64,000 bases of DNA from Capillidium heterosporum (lineage: Eukaryota > Entomophthoromycota > Entomophthoromycetes > Entomophthorales > Capillidiaceae), in NCBI GenBank assembly GCA_016630905.1, contig WBMQ01000001.1, forward strand, positions 2,728,001 to 2,792,000, in the 5' to 3' direction. Below, piece after piece: positions 25,843 through 38,084 of this stretch (positions are counted from its first letter, which is position 1; every line of letters starts with the position of its first letter). Made by a program: the position numbers and the translations under genes. The notes beneath the pieces are model-generated. The model searched no databases, was not told where the DNA came from, and was given only the letters and a program-made list of their open reading frames with translations.

Positions 25843-28800
25843 CTATTCGTCGTACTCATCAATCTCCCCACAGAAGGGTTGGAAATCCTTGTCGTTATTC
25901 AAGATGGCGTGGTATACTTGTCTCAACTTCTCGACCTTACGTACTTCAGCCACATTCAAGTTATTACGCCTGATCCACTCCTGAGTTAGTGGTAGTACCT
26001 GGGGTACCTTGCGCCCGAAATTAACTTTGGAGTTGACATAAGTAGCGTTCAGCTCGATGGCTGACTCCTGGTTGATCTGAGGTGTGTAGTTTTTGAATTT
26101 CTCTACAAACTGCTTCATGGACAGGTCCTTGAGATTCTTATCGATGGATCGCTTCTTGTTGGTGAGTCGTTTGAAGGCTTTACGCCTGCGCCTGGAGTTT
26201 ATAGACTCCTTGTTCAACCCTCGTCGATTTAGCTTGGCTGGAGTTGAGTTTATGACAGGAGCTGGGACTGCATAGTCATAGCCTCTAATGGGCTTGAGAC
26301 CAACCGGTACATCTTCATCGGGTGGAGGTCGAGATGGAGGTCTAAGTCGAGCTGGGCCTGGGTAGTCCGATTTAGGATCGTCATCTACGATATCAGGATA
26401 CCTAGGTCGGTTGGTAGGATAGGCACCTATTATATCATCATCATCATCGGTAGTATGGTAAGTGGTACGAGGTACGTAGATAGCACTCGGTTTGCTGGTA
26501 AGCTTGGTTTTAGTCTTGGTTAACGTCTTTGTCGACGTCAACGTGACCTCGGAGGTTGTGACAACCGGATAAGCTTCTGACTTTGTGGTAGTTACGGTGG
26601 ATGTGATGTATTTGGACGTATTTACTGTCTTCTCAGTGGTGAGATAGCTGGTGAGCACGTCGAGACTGGTAGTAGTATATATTTTGGTAGAGGTCTCAGT
26701 GATGTAGTCGTGTAACGTCACCGTTTTGGGTTTCTCATAGGTCTTTGGACGGTTGTAATCATCCTCAGAGTCAGTCGCCTCTCCCTCTCCCTCTTGGTCT
26801 GTCTCTGTCGTTTGGATCGTAGTTCCCATCCCTTGATCGATCGTTACCGTCCCCGCCATCCTTATTTTTCGGATAGCTTCCTTTACCGTCCCTACCGTCA
26901 TCCCTGTCTCTTTGACGATCACCATTATCCCTGTCATCGTCCCGGTTCCTTGGTCGACCGTTACTGTCCCGGTCGTCATCTCTGTTGCTTGGCTTGCCCT
27001 CGGGATCTCTATCGTCACCTTTGTGCTTTGGCCTTCTATCGATATCATCTACTGGAATTTTCGGTTGATCGTTAGGATACCTACTTTCGTTGTTACTACC
27101 CTTGCTATTAGGTGGATATTTATCCTTATCCCTATCATTAGGATGACCCCTTGGATCATCATCATTCCTTGGATGATAGTCCTTATCGGTATCCCTGTTG
27201 CGTGGACGCCTATCATCATCCCTATCATCATTTCTAGATCGATAGTCCTTATTTTTATCATTGGGATCTCGCTGGCTGTCAATAGGATCGTAGTCCTTGT
27301 TGCGAGGACGTCCATTACCATCCTTGTCGTCATCTCTAGGCCGATAATCTTTATTACTAGGGACACGTTGACTGTCATTGGGATCGTAGTTGTTGTTCCG
27401 AGGGCGCCCATTACCGTATTTATCGTCATCCTTTGGCTGATAGTCCTTATTTTTATCATTGGGATCTCGTTGGCTATCTTTTGGGTCGTAGTCTTTATTA
27501 CGGGGACGGCCACTACCATCTTTGTCATTATCTCTTGGTCGGTAGTCCTTACTTTTATCGTTGGGGTCATAATCGTTATTTCGTGGACGCCCATTACCAT
27601 CCTTGCCATCATCCCTTGGTCGGTAATCCTTGCTTTTATCACCAGGATCTTTTTGGCTGCTTTTAGGATCGTAGTCGTTATTTTGTGGACGTCCATTGGG
27701 GTCTTTCTCATATTTATCGTCATTTGGTCGACCATTCCCGTTACCGTACTTATCCTTATCAGTATCTCTATCCCTTGGGCGATAGTCCTTGTCATCATCA
27801 TCTCTGCTTTCTAGGTTTCCCGTTGGTGTATCTATCATCTTCATCATCCCTAGGTCGACCACTTCCACCTTTACTATTTGGATCTCTTGGGTAATCGGAG
27901 TTATCTTTGCCATCACGGTTTCTAGGCTGTCCATTTCCATCCTTATCGCTATTTCTGTTCCTTGATTGACCTTTACCATCATAATCGGCATCATCCTTTC
28001 TTGGTCTTCCACCGTAGTCTAGATCTCCATCTTTTGGGCGATATTTGTCATTCTTGTCTCCTGGTTGACCATTTCGATCAGGTATCACGTCCTTGTGGGT
28101 CACGGTATCTATCATTATCATCATCTCTGGATCGATCACTTGTACTTTTATTGTTTGGATCTCTTGGGCGACCGTTTCCATCTTTTTCATTGAGGCGATA
28201 GTCGTCATCATTCCTTGGACGTCTACTAGGATTCTTTTCATAATCGTCGTTGTTTGGACGGTTAGAACTATCCCGAGGATTCTTCCCGCCCCTAGGGTAA
28301 TTGTCTCTATTATCGTCTTCATTTCTAGGACGTCCATTGCCATATCTATCGTCGTCGTTCCTGAGTCGACCGTTTCTATCGGAATCACGGTCGCTTGATT
28401 TGGGATCCTTATCACTATGGTCATTGGAGCGATCTTTCCCGTAGCTATCATCATCCCTGTCCCTTGATTTATCGGACCCGCTTTTATCATTACGATCGCT
28501 GGGGCGATACCTTCCATTTCTATCGTTATCGCGATCACCTAATCGACCATTATAGTCTTTTTCATCAGCCCTATTTCTTGGACGACCATTAGTATCGTCA
28601 TTTCGATCGTTTCTTCTGCCATATCTATCAATGTCATTGTCGTTGTCACTGTTTCTGAATCTATCGTCCCCGTCTCTATCACGGTTGTATTTATCACTAC
28701 CCCTATCTCTTGAACGATCATTTACATCCTTATTGTTGCTATCTCTTGAGCGTCCATTACCATACCTATCATCGTCAATATTTCCTGATTTGTTGTTGTC

Positions 28801-30136
28801 TCTATCTGTAGGTTTTCCATTATCACGATTGTTAGGACGGCCGTTTCCATTTCTATCATCACTTTGGCCTTTGTAGCGATCGTCGTTATCCATATCCGAA
28901 TCTTTTTTCTTCCTTGGCTGGTCGATGTTACGATCTTTGTCTTTACCAGCTTCCGTATCTCTACTGGGATTATATTTCCCACCATCCGAAGCATTCCCAG
29001 GATCTTTGCTAGTTCCATCGGCACTTGGATTTTTGGTAGAATTATTTTCGCTGCCCTTGTCTCCTGGAGCGCTTCCTACGCCTTTGTCGTCTTTGGGATT
29101 GGAATTTCCTTTGCCAGCCTTTGTCATCGATATCGGGTTTGTTTTTACCTTCATTAGAACTATCGCCAGCGGTATCTTTGCTCCCGCTGGGATTTGTTAA
29201 GCCTCCACCGTCTTCCTTTGAATAGGCAGGGCTCTCTTCAGGGATATTGAGTGCACGTGGATAGCTTAAATCGTAATAGCACAGATCTTTTGACCGAGTG
29301 TTGAGCACGCTTTTGATTGGTGCATTGAAATAGGGCATCTTGGTGTCGGAATCCAAGGTTTCTCCATACCTTATACCCTCAATAACGACATCCGGGTGTC
29401 TTTTCTGATACTCGGACCATATGTAGTCGATGAAAGCATGGTGTAGGTAAAACAAAGGATCATTAGGGGAGAATCTCTGGGCTAAGTCCCCCTGTTCACC
29501 ACCAATTCCGTTGTGAGGTGCACCATGATGAACTTCTAAGGTGTAGCTGAAATCGGAAAACAGGCCTTCATTCAAGACTGCGTTGATATCTTCTGGAGTG
29601 TTGAAAGGTGATATGGTGTCCCCTTCATCGAAATCTCTAGCCAGGCAATGCTCCTTATCAATGCTGACCTTCCAATTCGAAAAAGGTCCCGACTCTAAGC
29701 AGTAGTTCGAGGTGTTCACACCGTTTCCGCCAACGTAAAGATCTGTAAAGATTATAGACTGATCTGGGTACCTAGAATCCAACGACCAATCCCAATAAGG
29801 CAAATTGACGTTGGGATCCACCTTCTGTAACAGGTTTTCATATTCTTTGATGTATCTACGGTGCCAGGGTAAGAACTGAGGTCGGCCATGTATCTCACTG
29901 AATATATCATAGTGTAGCTTGGATAGCCGTTCTAAATCGTTCAACCCATCCTTGCCCAAAGTCTTGTTCTGGTGTAAAATATTGACCGCATTGACGTAAA
30001 GGTTGAGCTCAATCTTGGTCAGCTCTCTAATCTCTTTTCGCTGGATCGGTTCCACGCAGGCACCAGCTACCGCAGACAGCAAGGTTTGTATAATGACCAG
30101 CATCACACCAGTCCTCCCATTAGTTACATATATCAT
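25843..30136 (-). CDS. Giant secreted tyrosinase with long charged repeat region; frame shifts within
   Basis: Type-3 copper oxidase of the tyrosinase family. A signal peptide is visible (MLVIIQTLLSAVAGA; that internal ATG, at 30103, may be the true start). CuA ligands are His75, His83 and His92 (HGRPQFLPWHRRY) followed by LPYWDWSLD; CuB ligands are His204, His208 and His232/233 in PLFYLHHAFIDYIW. After residue about 320 comes an 800-900 residue region rich in Asp, Arg, Asn, Gly and Pro, then a Thr/Ser-rich stretch (TSTVTTTKSEAYPVVTTSEV), a basic patch and a C-terminal module (PLTQEWIRRNNLNVAEVRKV). That module also ends tyrosinase 2, so the whole span is or was one gene of about 1,430 codons. 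The frame changes four times, each +1, with old frames closing at 29042, 28078, 27798 and 26771. Confidence 0.85.
26800..29020 (-). repeat. Degenerate tandem repeats encoding Asp/Arg/Asn/Gly/Pro-rich motifs
   Basis: The encoded unit is recognisable as DYRPRDDDKDGNGRPRN followed by a spacer such as YDPNDSQRDPNDKNK. It is best preserved at 27200-27720, where about five units of 26-37 residues follow one another; further 5' the units are looser (DRYGNGRPRNEDD). The DNA is correspondingly repetitive on both strands, which also creates long meaningless antisense frames. Confidence 0.85.
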
Positions 30137-31427
30137 TACTAAAAATACAAATGAACTTCTGAACTTTGAAGTGCAAATTAAAAGCTAGAAGAATTTGCCT
30201 GAGTTTTGAATGCTTTTGATCACCATACGTAGCTCGAATTTTGAATCGTTTATCAAGTTTTCAACATATATCGAGTTTATTATATCATGGCCTATAATCA
30301 ACATAAGGGTGCACATCACCCTCGGAGCTACTGATGTCAAATATATTCGGAAAATATATTTAAGCTTTATTACTGTTTTAGGCAGATAGATTCCCTAAAA
30401 TTGTGGTTAAAATGAACTTAGTGCAGGATGCTTTTCCAATACAAATAAGCTGGCAGTTCATTAAATACAGGAACTTTAGTAAGGGATTTTAATATTAATA
30501 CAAGCATGTTTATTCGAACGGATCGACAGGATACTTTGATCAGAGCAACAAAGTACATCAGACTGACCGAATATTGTAGAGAAACCGTTGAAATTTCCCA
30601 GTACCATTTATATTAAACAAAATAATAGTATTTTAGGTTGTTGCAAGGCTTTTGACTGGAATCAAACGTGAAACAAATGTCCATTCTTTGAAGTTTGTAG
30701 CAAGTATATCAAGGTTGTTACAAGCACATGAAGCCTTTTTGACATTTTTTAAATCAAATGAATTTATCCAATTTTGATCATTATAGATTAAACCAAAAAC
30801 CTTCAAGCCTGATCAGTAATCTTGTCTTTATTTCATATAGTTCGAATCACTAATATCTGCCCAAACATATACTCAAAGCTATGCTTTTGTTAAACCAGCT
30901 TACTAGAGATCTATACAATCTAAGGTATTTTAATGTTATTTTTCCTTCAATATCAGTACTACTAGGCAAAGCTGCCTATTTTTATTGGTATCAAACTTAA
31001 ATATGATATAAAGTTAATATTTACTACCTGAATAAAGCATTTAAATATACGAGGTAGTTCAACTATACTAATAGAAGCGTAACATTTAGTATAAAGTCTT
31101 GGGTTACTATTTGTCGATATAAAGTTACTTCATTATACTTTTGGTTCATAATATGTGTTTTACGTGGTACTCTCTACAACTTCAACTTCAAAATAATATG
31201 AGTTTCAAATAAGCTTATGTATTTGATAAGGCAAGGAATACTAGAGCATACAAATTTTTAAAATATAAGCGTCTATGCCCAACTTTTATCATTTAAAGTT
31301 AGCTTAATCTCACAATAGCAATAGAAAATCTCTAATTATGCTAATTGTCTACTTTAATATATTAATCCAAGTTTCATAATTAATTTTCAAAGTTTTATAA
31401 TAGTACTTTTATTAATTAATACTATCA
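30137..31427. other. Intergenic, tyrosinase 1 upstream region
   Basis: AT-rich; contains the promoter of tyrosinase 1. No element or ORF was recognised. Confidence 0.5.
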
Positions 31428-31742
31428 TCAGTGCATATACTTATCGATTATATCTTTAACAAACTCGATTGAACGTTTACGCTTCTTAGCCTCCTTCTCA
31501 GCAGCCTCCCTAGCTCGTTTAGCATCACCAGCTTCCTTGGCTTCACACTGAGGACAGCTGCCCTTCTTGTTAGGTACCAAACCGTGGACTGGACAGTTAT
31601 GGTGATGTTCGGGGCAGTTTCTTCCTCCCTTGCAGGATCTATCTACACAGTTGTTATGGTGTTGACCACCTACCTGTTTCCCGCTTTCGACAAAGAGCAA
31701 TTGGAGTAAGAGTACTAAGAGGATTACTGGGAATATTTTCAT
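31428..31742 (-). CDS. Small secreted His/Cys-rich protein
   Basis: A 104-residue product with a strong signal peptide (MKIFPVILLVLLLQLLFVES). The mature part opens with a short segment holding six Cys and six His (QHHNNC, RSC, RNCPEHHHNCPVHG, SCPQC), then a charged Lys/Glu/Ala helix (REAAEKEAKKRKRSIEFV). The spacing suggests metal binding or disulphide bonds, but no named family was recognised. It lies between two copper-dependent tyrosinase genes. ATG context and uninterrupted frame support a real gene. Confidence 0.7.
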   Translation of the reverse strand: MKIFPVILLVLLLQLLFVESGKQVGGQHHNNCVDRSCKGGRNCPEHHHNCPVHGLVPNKKGSCPQCEAKEAGDAKRAREAAEKEAKKRKRSIEFVKDIIDKYMH

Positions 31743-33442
31743 TATATTAGGTAGCTGTAGTTTTGATATGTGGCTATATGGTTTTCTATAAAATTTTTCT
31801 TCTTTTTATGCCAGTGTATTTTTTTGCATATGGAACTTATAGAATAGCTAATATATTACATTTTATAAAATAAGTTTAACATTTCGTTCCTTATATCTAT
31901 TGAGTGATAAAAACATATATTCACGCTTAATTTGGTACCGTTCTTTTGTAATATCTATTAGCTTCGAATAGGTATATCTCAATAAACATGGCTTTGATCC
32001 TAATACATAACAAGCAAATTAATACACACATCACCATCCAAGCAAAGGACTGTACTAATTTATCTACTTTAGAAGGCCTTTATAATATATTAAAATGAAC
32101 ATTGTAGCCTAATGGACGAATAATATCTTCAAGATTCTCAAATTTGATTTAATATATATATGATTGTAAAGTATAAAACTGTCTATTTGATCAATATTTT
32201 GAAGCTCTCGTTCATAAGTAAATCACTCAAATATTAAAAATATCACAGCTTTAAAAGAAAGTATTCCTTATACCCTGCTGACCTGATAAGAGCTTAAAAA
32301 ATGGTACCATCTCACTCCAAGATAGCAAGCACATAGCTCCAAGGCACACTTCCGTAACTAAGCGCTTAATATTTGAATGTATTAGTTCAAGCTTCAAACT
32401 ACCACAGTAAGTTTCGATTATTTGACGACACTTATCGTACATGTTCCCTGCTGGAAGTTTAGTTTTGGCTTAGAAAACTCCTTTATTTGTTTTAAATTAT
32501 AGATGACAAGCTGCTACTTGAGGACTTTCACCTTGTGACTGGTATTTATCTCTAGATATAGAACTGTCAAGGAGTTTCTAATTGCCAAGTTAGTTGGTCT
32601 GTATCGGGGGTACACATTTCCTAATAGAGAATAAACAAAACTTTCATTAATAAATTAATGTATTTGGCTGCTTTTTCATACTTTTAGAGTTCTCAGTAGT
32701 ATAATAAATGAAAATATATTAAAAATTAGCTGGTAGCTGATATTGAGGTTATAGGTGCCTACTTTTTATGTATATTTGCTGACTATTGTTAGTTCTATAG
32801 CTATTTGTCTCGGAAATTAGTCTGAACCAAGTTGAGTGGATGTCACCAAGTATTTTAGCAAGATTTCATTTGAACTATTGCTATGACTTTAAATTTTGAT
32901 ATATATATAATGTTTTCTAGCCAAAGTCAAACATACAAGACTAAATATCGTCTACTGGAATGTAAAATTATATATTTTTCAACATTTCAGGTTAACTTTT
33001 AATTATAAGGATAGAGCATGCTCTGGATTTTACAATATATACGTAGAGTTCAAGTTTCACTGCATCGTGATTTGTATAAAGTTTGCGTCTATTTATTTTT
33101 CTAAAGCCCACTATATCTGTGCTGCAAAGTACATTCCTTTCGATTATATAAAGCTACATTGACTTATATTCCTTCCAAACTCCCACTTTAAAAGTTGTAT
33201 AAATAGACTGCTACCAAAAACCAGTTTTCAACGTTCAAATGATTCTATGACGAAGGTTGGAAGGAAAGGAAAGAAGCAATTAATATCAGTTGAAATGGCA
33301 AAAATTAATGATAGTCTATATTAGAATGAGTATATTACTCTTGATTCAACATAGCGACACAGCCTTACTATAAAGTATTTTATATTGGCAGCTACCAACC
33401 TTTTAGAAGATTTTTATTGAGTGGTAAAAAGCTATTATCGAG
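31743..33442. other. Divergent intergenic region, AT-rich
   Basis: Separates the small secreted gene from tyrosinase 2. It contains only short frames (63 codons near 32251) with no support. Confidence 0.5.
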
Positions 33443-34622
33443 ATGAAATTCAACACATCGTTAATCCTGCTGCTAGCAAATTTAGCTCACAGCCAAATTC
33501 AAAACCCAACTCAAAGTCAGCAGGGGTGCAACAGACCTACGTTGAGGAAGGAGGTACGTCAACTAACACCCTACGAGCTGAACCGCTACATAAACGCAGT
33601 GAAAGTAGCGTCCGCCATGATCGATCAAACGGGCTACAGTAAAATTGATAAGCTAACTCAGATCCATAACGACAACTACATGCAGTTCCACAACAACCCC
33701 TACTTTTTACTGTGGCATCGACACTTGCTCATAACCTATGAGATCATGCTGAAACGTATCGAACCAGATCTCATTTTACCTTACTGGGACTGGTCCATCG
33801 AACCTACCAATTTGGCCCACAGTGAAGTACTAGGTGCAAACTTCTTTGGCTGGTAACGGGGATCCTACCAACAGGTGCGTGCAAGATGGCCCCTTCAAAG
33901 ATTTCGAAGTTCGCGTACCCCACCGTAAATGTTTGCAACGCATGTACGACAGAGGCACCGAAATCTCCAACTTGAGTAATCGGATTGACATCGAAGTGCT
34001 TCTCAACGAACCCTCCTTCTCAGCCTTCTCATACCAGATTGAAATTCTACATGGAGGGCTACACTCTCACCTAGGTGGGGATATGTCGGAACGATACAGT
34101 ACTAACGATCCACTGTTCTACCTCCATCACACCTTTTTGGATCGTATCTTTTACGAGTGGCAGATGCGCAACCCCAACTCATACTTTGAAGGTTACAAAT
34201 ACAACAAGCAAGTGAGTTTGTATGACAAGTTGCCTGTATTCGGTACTATGTGTGGCTACCTGTGGAATACTTTCAATCCCAATTTATGCTATGGATACTA
34301 TAGGTTCCCTGATAACTATGTACCCCCCGTACAGCCGGGTGCAGTCATGAACGCTGGTCAGAGTAGAAGTTTCAGTTTCAAGGGCCTCTTGGACTCCTTT
34401 AAATTTTTACCCAAGGTTAAAAACAAGACGATGGATCAAGCTATCGATCAGCTACAAAAGGATGGCGACCAGTTCAATAAATCTAATGTAACAGATATCA
34501 CACCACCTAGTGACAAATGGTTGAAGGATAACGGGTTCGATGTAGAAGACGCTAAGAAGCTGGTCAAGAAGCGCAACTTGTTCCAGAGATTGGTGTCAGG
34601 TTTCAGTTCCAAGAAGAAATAG
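33443..34622 (+). CDS. Secreted tyrosinase 2, single +1 frame break
   Basis: Type-3 copper oxidase, probably acting on extracellular phenols. Signal peptide MKFNTSLILLLANLAHS. CuA ligands His75, His83 and His92 sit at the same residue numbers as in tyrosinase 1 (QFHNNPYFLLWHRHL), then LPYWDWSIE. CuB is HGGLHSHLGG and PLFYLHHTFLDRIF. The protein ends with the module PPSDKWLKDNGFDVEDAKKL shared with tyrosinase 1, but lacks the long repeat region. The frame stops at TAA 33854-33856 after ANFFGW and continues one base later as NGDPTNRCVQDGPF; the homologous stretch of tyrosinase 1 is VGGNGVNTSNYC. No intron of usual size can explain the break. About 390 residues in total. Confidence 0.88.
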
Positions 34623-36127
34623 TTTGCTTTCTGTTAAATATACATTGTATTGAATTGAAGAAATTAGTTTGCATCGTAAGATACATCGGATATATTTTAT
34701 TTTTAACGTAAATATTTTACAATAGATAGGTTAACTATTATTGCAAAATTTTAAAGCCAATATACTCATTTTGTATAAATCCATTTTCATATTTTCATAC
34801 AAACTAAATTGATAATACCCATAATTAAATAATCTTTAAAATCCATTATATCTGATTGTATAATAGCTGTGGTTTGTGTTAGATAAATGAGGTTTAGACG
34901 TGGATAGCTATATATATGTTAATATAAGGATGTTTTTCATATATCAGCTAAACCAAGTCTTTGGCTAAATGAAACTATAATATATATATTAACTAAAAGA
35001 TTAAACACTTGTAGGCATATATACCGATATCTATTTATTTAAAATACTTTGCAATCTATTTATTGCTTGATTGCGACCTTCTCAATTTACATTGACTGTA
35101 AAGTATTTGAAATAAAATCTACCTCTAGTAAACAACCCTATAGATTTTTTGTAAAAGTAGCATTATTTTCACTATATAGATAGTAATTTACCTTTTTAAT
35201 GATAAAGTCTTACTCAAAAGTAGCCGTGGTATTCTATACTGATAAACGCAATTTATATATGCCTGAAAATTATTTATTTGGTGCAAAATATGTTATTACA
35301 ATATTTTAATATCCATGTATATGTCTTAGAACTAGAAAGAGTGTAGTATAATGTGCTTTGTAATGATAAATTGCAGTTTTAAAGAAGGGATATAAAGGTT
35401 TAAAATAAATTGCTTTTAGCTGATAAGAGTGTACGAGAAAGTAAATGTCAGATTAAGTGTTCTGGGCTTTAAACTCGAATAGATAATATTGACAATCTTG
35501 AGATTGTGGCTATTGGGAAGAACACTATGATTGGTAAATATAAGTGGTGCAGATTACTGAGTTCTTCGGAGCATATATAAATGTCACTATATTAAACTAG
35601 TTGAAAATTATATAGGAATACAAAGGTTGAATTGGCCATGTCCTTGTTTCAAGATGCAGCTGAGAGTAGTCAGTTTAGCTGGCTAGCAAAAGTTTTGGAA
35701 GGATGCATTAGGCTAAGTTGGCTATGATGTACATTGAAATGTGGTGGAACGTTTACAATGGACGCCGACATCAAGAACTTTAAAAAGGTTGATGGGATTC
35801 GATTAGATTTATCGCTAGCTGTTTCCAGTGAAGCTTTATCCAGAAATTCCTTAAATATGCTAAAAATATTCACTTTATAAAGATATTCTAATCATCTGAA
35901 ATAGAATATTATCATTATACAGTCACCTTCAATATACCTGTATTTCAATAAATATATACAAATAAAACAAATTTTTAGTAGCAAATATTTAACTTATTTC
36001 CAAATATAAATGATTTTGCTAGTCAGCATTATAGTTCTATCCGTATTTTTTTCACAATCGCTTGAATATATAACTGGAGTGTAGCTTATTATTAAAAGCA
36101 AAAATCACCGATAGCAATAATAAACAT
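34623..36127. other. Intergenic, AT-rich, with a weak coding-like patch
   Basis: Mostly featureless. Near 35640-35880 the plus strand has two short stretches with coding-like composition (SLFQDAAESSQFSWLAKVLE; MDADIKNFKKVDGIRLDLSL) separated by a stop. They match nothing I recognise and could be a worn relic. Confidence 0.35.
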
Positions 36128-36770
36128 TTAATATTTCCAACTAAAGGAATAGTGGGTAATGTAAGCAAGGGAATAGTCCTTACCCTTATCCCCACAGTTA
36201 GAATTGAGGTCAAAGGAAGCTGGTGGTAGTACCAATACATCATCGATCAATACTGGAGCATTCAACCTACAAAGGTATTCCTTAATAGCTCTAGTAAATA
36301 CAATAAATCCTGTTATATCATGAATAGAAAGCCTAGAAAATTCGTCATCAGATGTTTTATTATAGTATTTTAAATATTGTGGCTACGGCACTTCGCAGTA
36401 ATAGGTGTCGTGGCAAACTAGCAAAAGTCCATTGGGTGAGCTGTAGTTGTATCTTTTCAAAGTAAGGCACAATCTTATGTGAAGTGTTGGACTTGACGCA
36501 GATGATAAAGCTGATGGTTCGCTTTACATAATCAGCCCACTTGAAAATATGCTTTATACATTAGGCATCTATGTCGGAATAGATGTCACCTTGGTTGTAT
36601 ATAAGTAACAAAGCAGGTCCATTTGCATTGTATCTCGAGAGAGATGCTTGAAGAAAGGGTAAGAGTTGGGGTACTACTCCTTAGAATAAGGGTTGAATAT
36701 GTTGTTTATCATGAAGTTGTACTTGTAGTCATGACTGAAATTCTTTCAAGCATTTTGAAATTGGAGCCAA
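36128..36770 (-). pseudogene. Relic of an OCH1-like GT32 glycosyltransferase
   Basis: The minus strand preserves, in several frames, the pattern of the two intact downstream relatives: the DID-containing metal motif region near 36575, a KRLPK-like stretch, the WTF/HPLL region and the end DVLVLPPASFDLNS...GKDYSLAYITHYSFSWKY. Multiple frame changes and stops mean it is not functional. It is the most 5' member (by coordinate) of a local family. Confidence 0.75.
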
Positions 36771-38084
36771 GGGATTTTGTGGTAGCTTCAGCTCTGATGG
36801 ATGATTTTATGGCCCAGGAGGCTGCCTTTTGCTTTTACATAATATTAGTTTATAAACGCTTGGTGAGAAAGATGATAAATACGAAGGTGTCTAAGATCTT
36901 CAGTAGCTTGAATACCACCACTAGAATCGACATATTGATGCTAAACAGATTTAATTATTAAAAAGGTTAAACACATCTCTAAAATTCAATTGGATATCGC
37001 AACTTCTCTATACTACTGGCATTTGATGGAATTGATTGGTATTTATAAGTAGAATAGATGGAGTTTAGTATAGTAAGCTTAAACTATATTTGATAGGTGC
37101 TAATTACTACATCTGTACGAATGCCCTATAAGGAAATTGCCAGTTTTTAAAATTATTATTACAATATTAGTCACTCAATCTCCGTATACCTGCACTTATA
37201 TTTAAGCCTTAATATAAAGTTTCACCCACTGTTTTATATTAATTTGATAAGGCCATATTCTTTTGTTGGTCAGAAAGCATGGTGCAAACAGTAAAATGTA
37301 CATTTATACTAGAACCTTACCAATTACTAAACCTGTGTTCGTTTAAGAAGGCAACCGCTTGACTGCTTTAAGCAATGTTATTACTTAGATTGGTGTTGGA
37401 TTATTATAAAGCCTTTCTATGGAACCAAGGTGATAATCTTGACGACTCGTCAACTAGTCATCGCGGCTATTAGAAAATGAGTTATCAATACAGATGTCGG
37501 CTGTTTTTTAATGAATTTTGTAAAAATTAATAGTTAAGAAAACTTAACAATTATACTATATTTGGTGTTTTTATGGAGTTTGGAGATGGTACCTAAAGTT
37601 GGCTTGTTCTTACTGATAGTAAATTGAGATGGTGCAATTCAGTACATTTATTTAGGCTCAGATAGCTGGCATCAAGGCAAGGGCTAGGAGCCAAGTAGAT
37701 TGGGTAGTGCTATCAAGCGTATATTATTTAATGGGAGCTATATTAATTTTAAACATCATTGGATAAGAAAGTTCCATTAGACCTAAACCATTGATACCTG
37801 AAGCTTAATTTAGAGCTTGTCTTGTTGAGAGTTGGCTAAAATCAACTTCAGCTTTTACATTTATTTGGCAAATATTCAATAAAAATCCAAAATTTTAAAA
37901 TGAATGTTTTGAACTTATCGTAAAATATATATAGTATAACGCAAGCTTGTTTAAATTTATGTAAAAAAGTGATCCACAATCCCTGCTGACTTGGTACTCA
38001 GTTTTATAGCACTCTATAGCTGCTATCATCCTGAAAGAATTAATAGTATACATATTAATTTAATAGATCTGCAGTGATACCTAT
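36771..38084. other. Intergenic within the GT32 cluster
   Basis: AT-rich. A segment at about 37613-37655 resembles one at 39885-39930 (shared AGTAAAT, GAGAT, GCAA and AGTACATTTATT blocks). This suggests that 3' flank was copied along with the glycosyltransferase genes. Confidence 0.4.

Noticed and set aside
26912-27814. 300-codon hydrophobic open frame on the plus strand
   Set aside because: Antisense of the Asp/Arg/Asn repeat region of tyrosinase 1; Asp codons GAT/GAC become ATC/GTC, producing false Ile/Val-rich membrane-like sequence.
36623-36961. 112-codon plus-strand frame
   Set aside because: Lies antisense to the GT32 relic and has no recognisable content.
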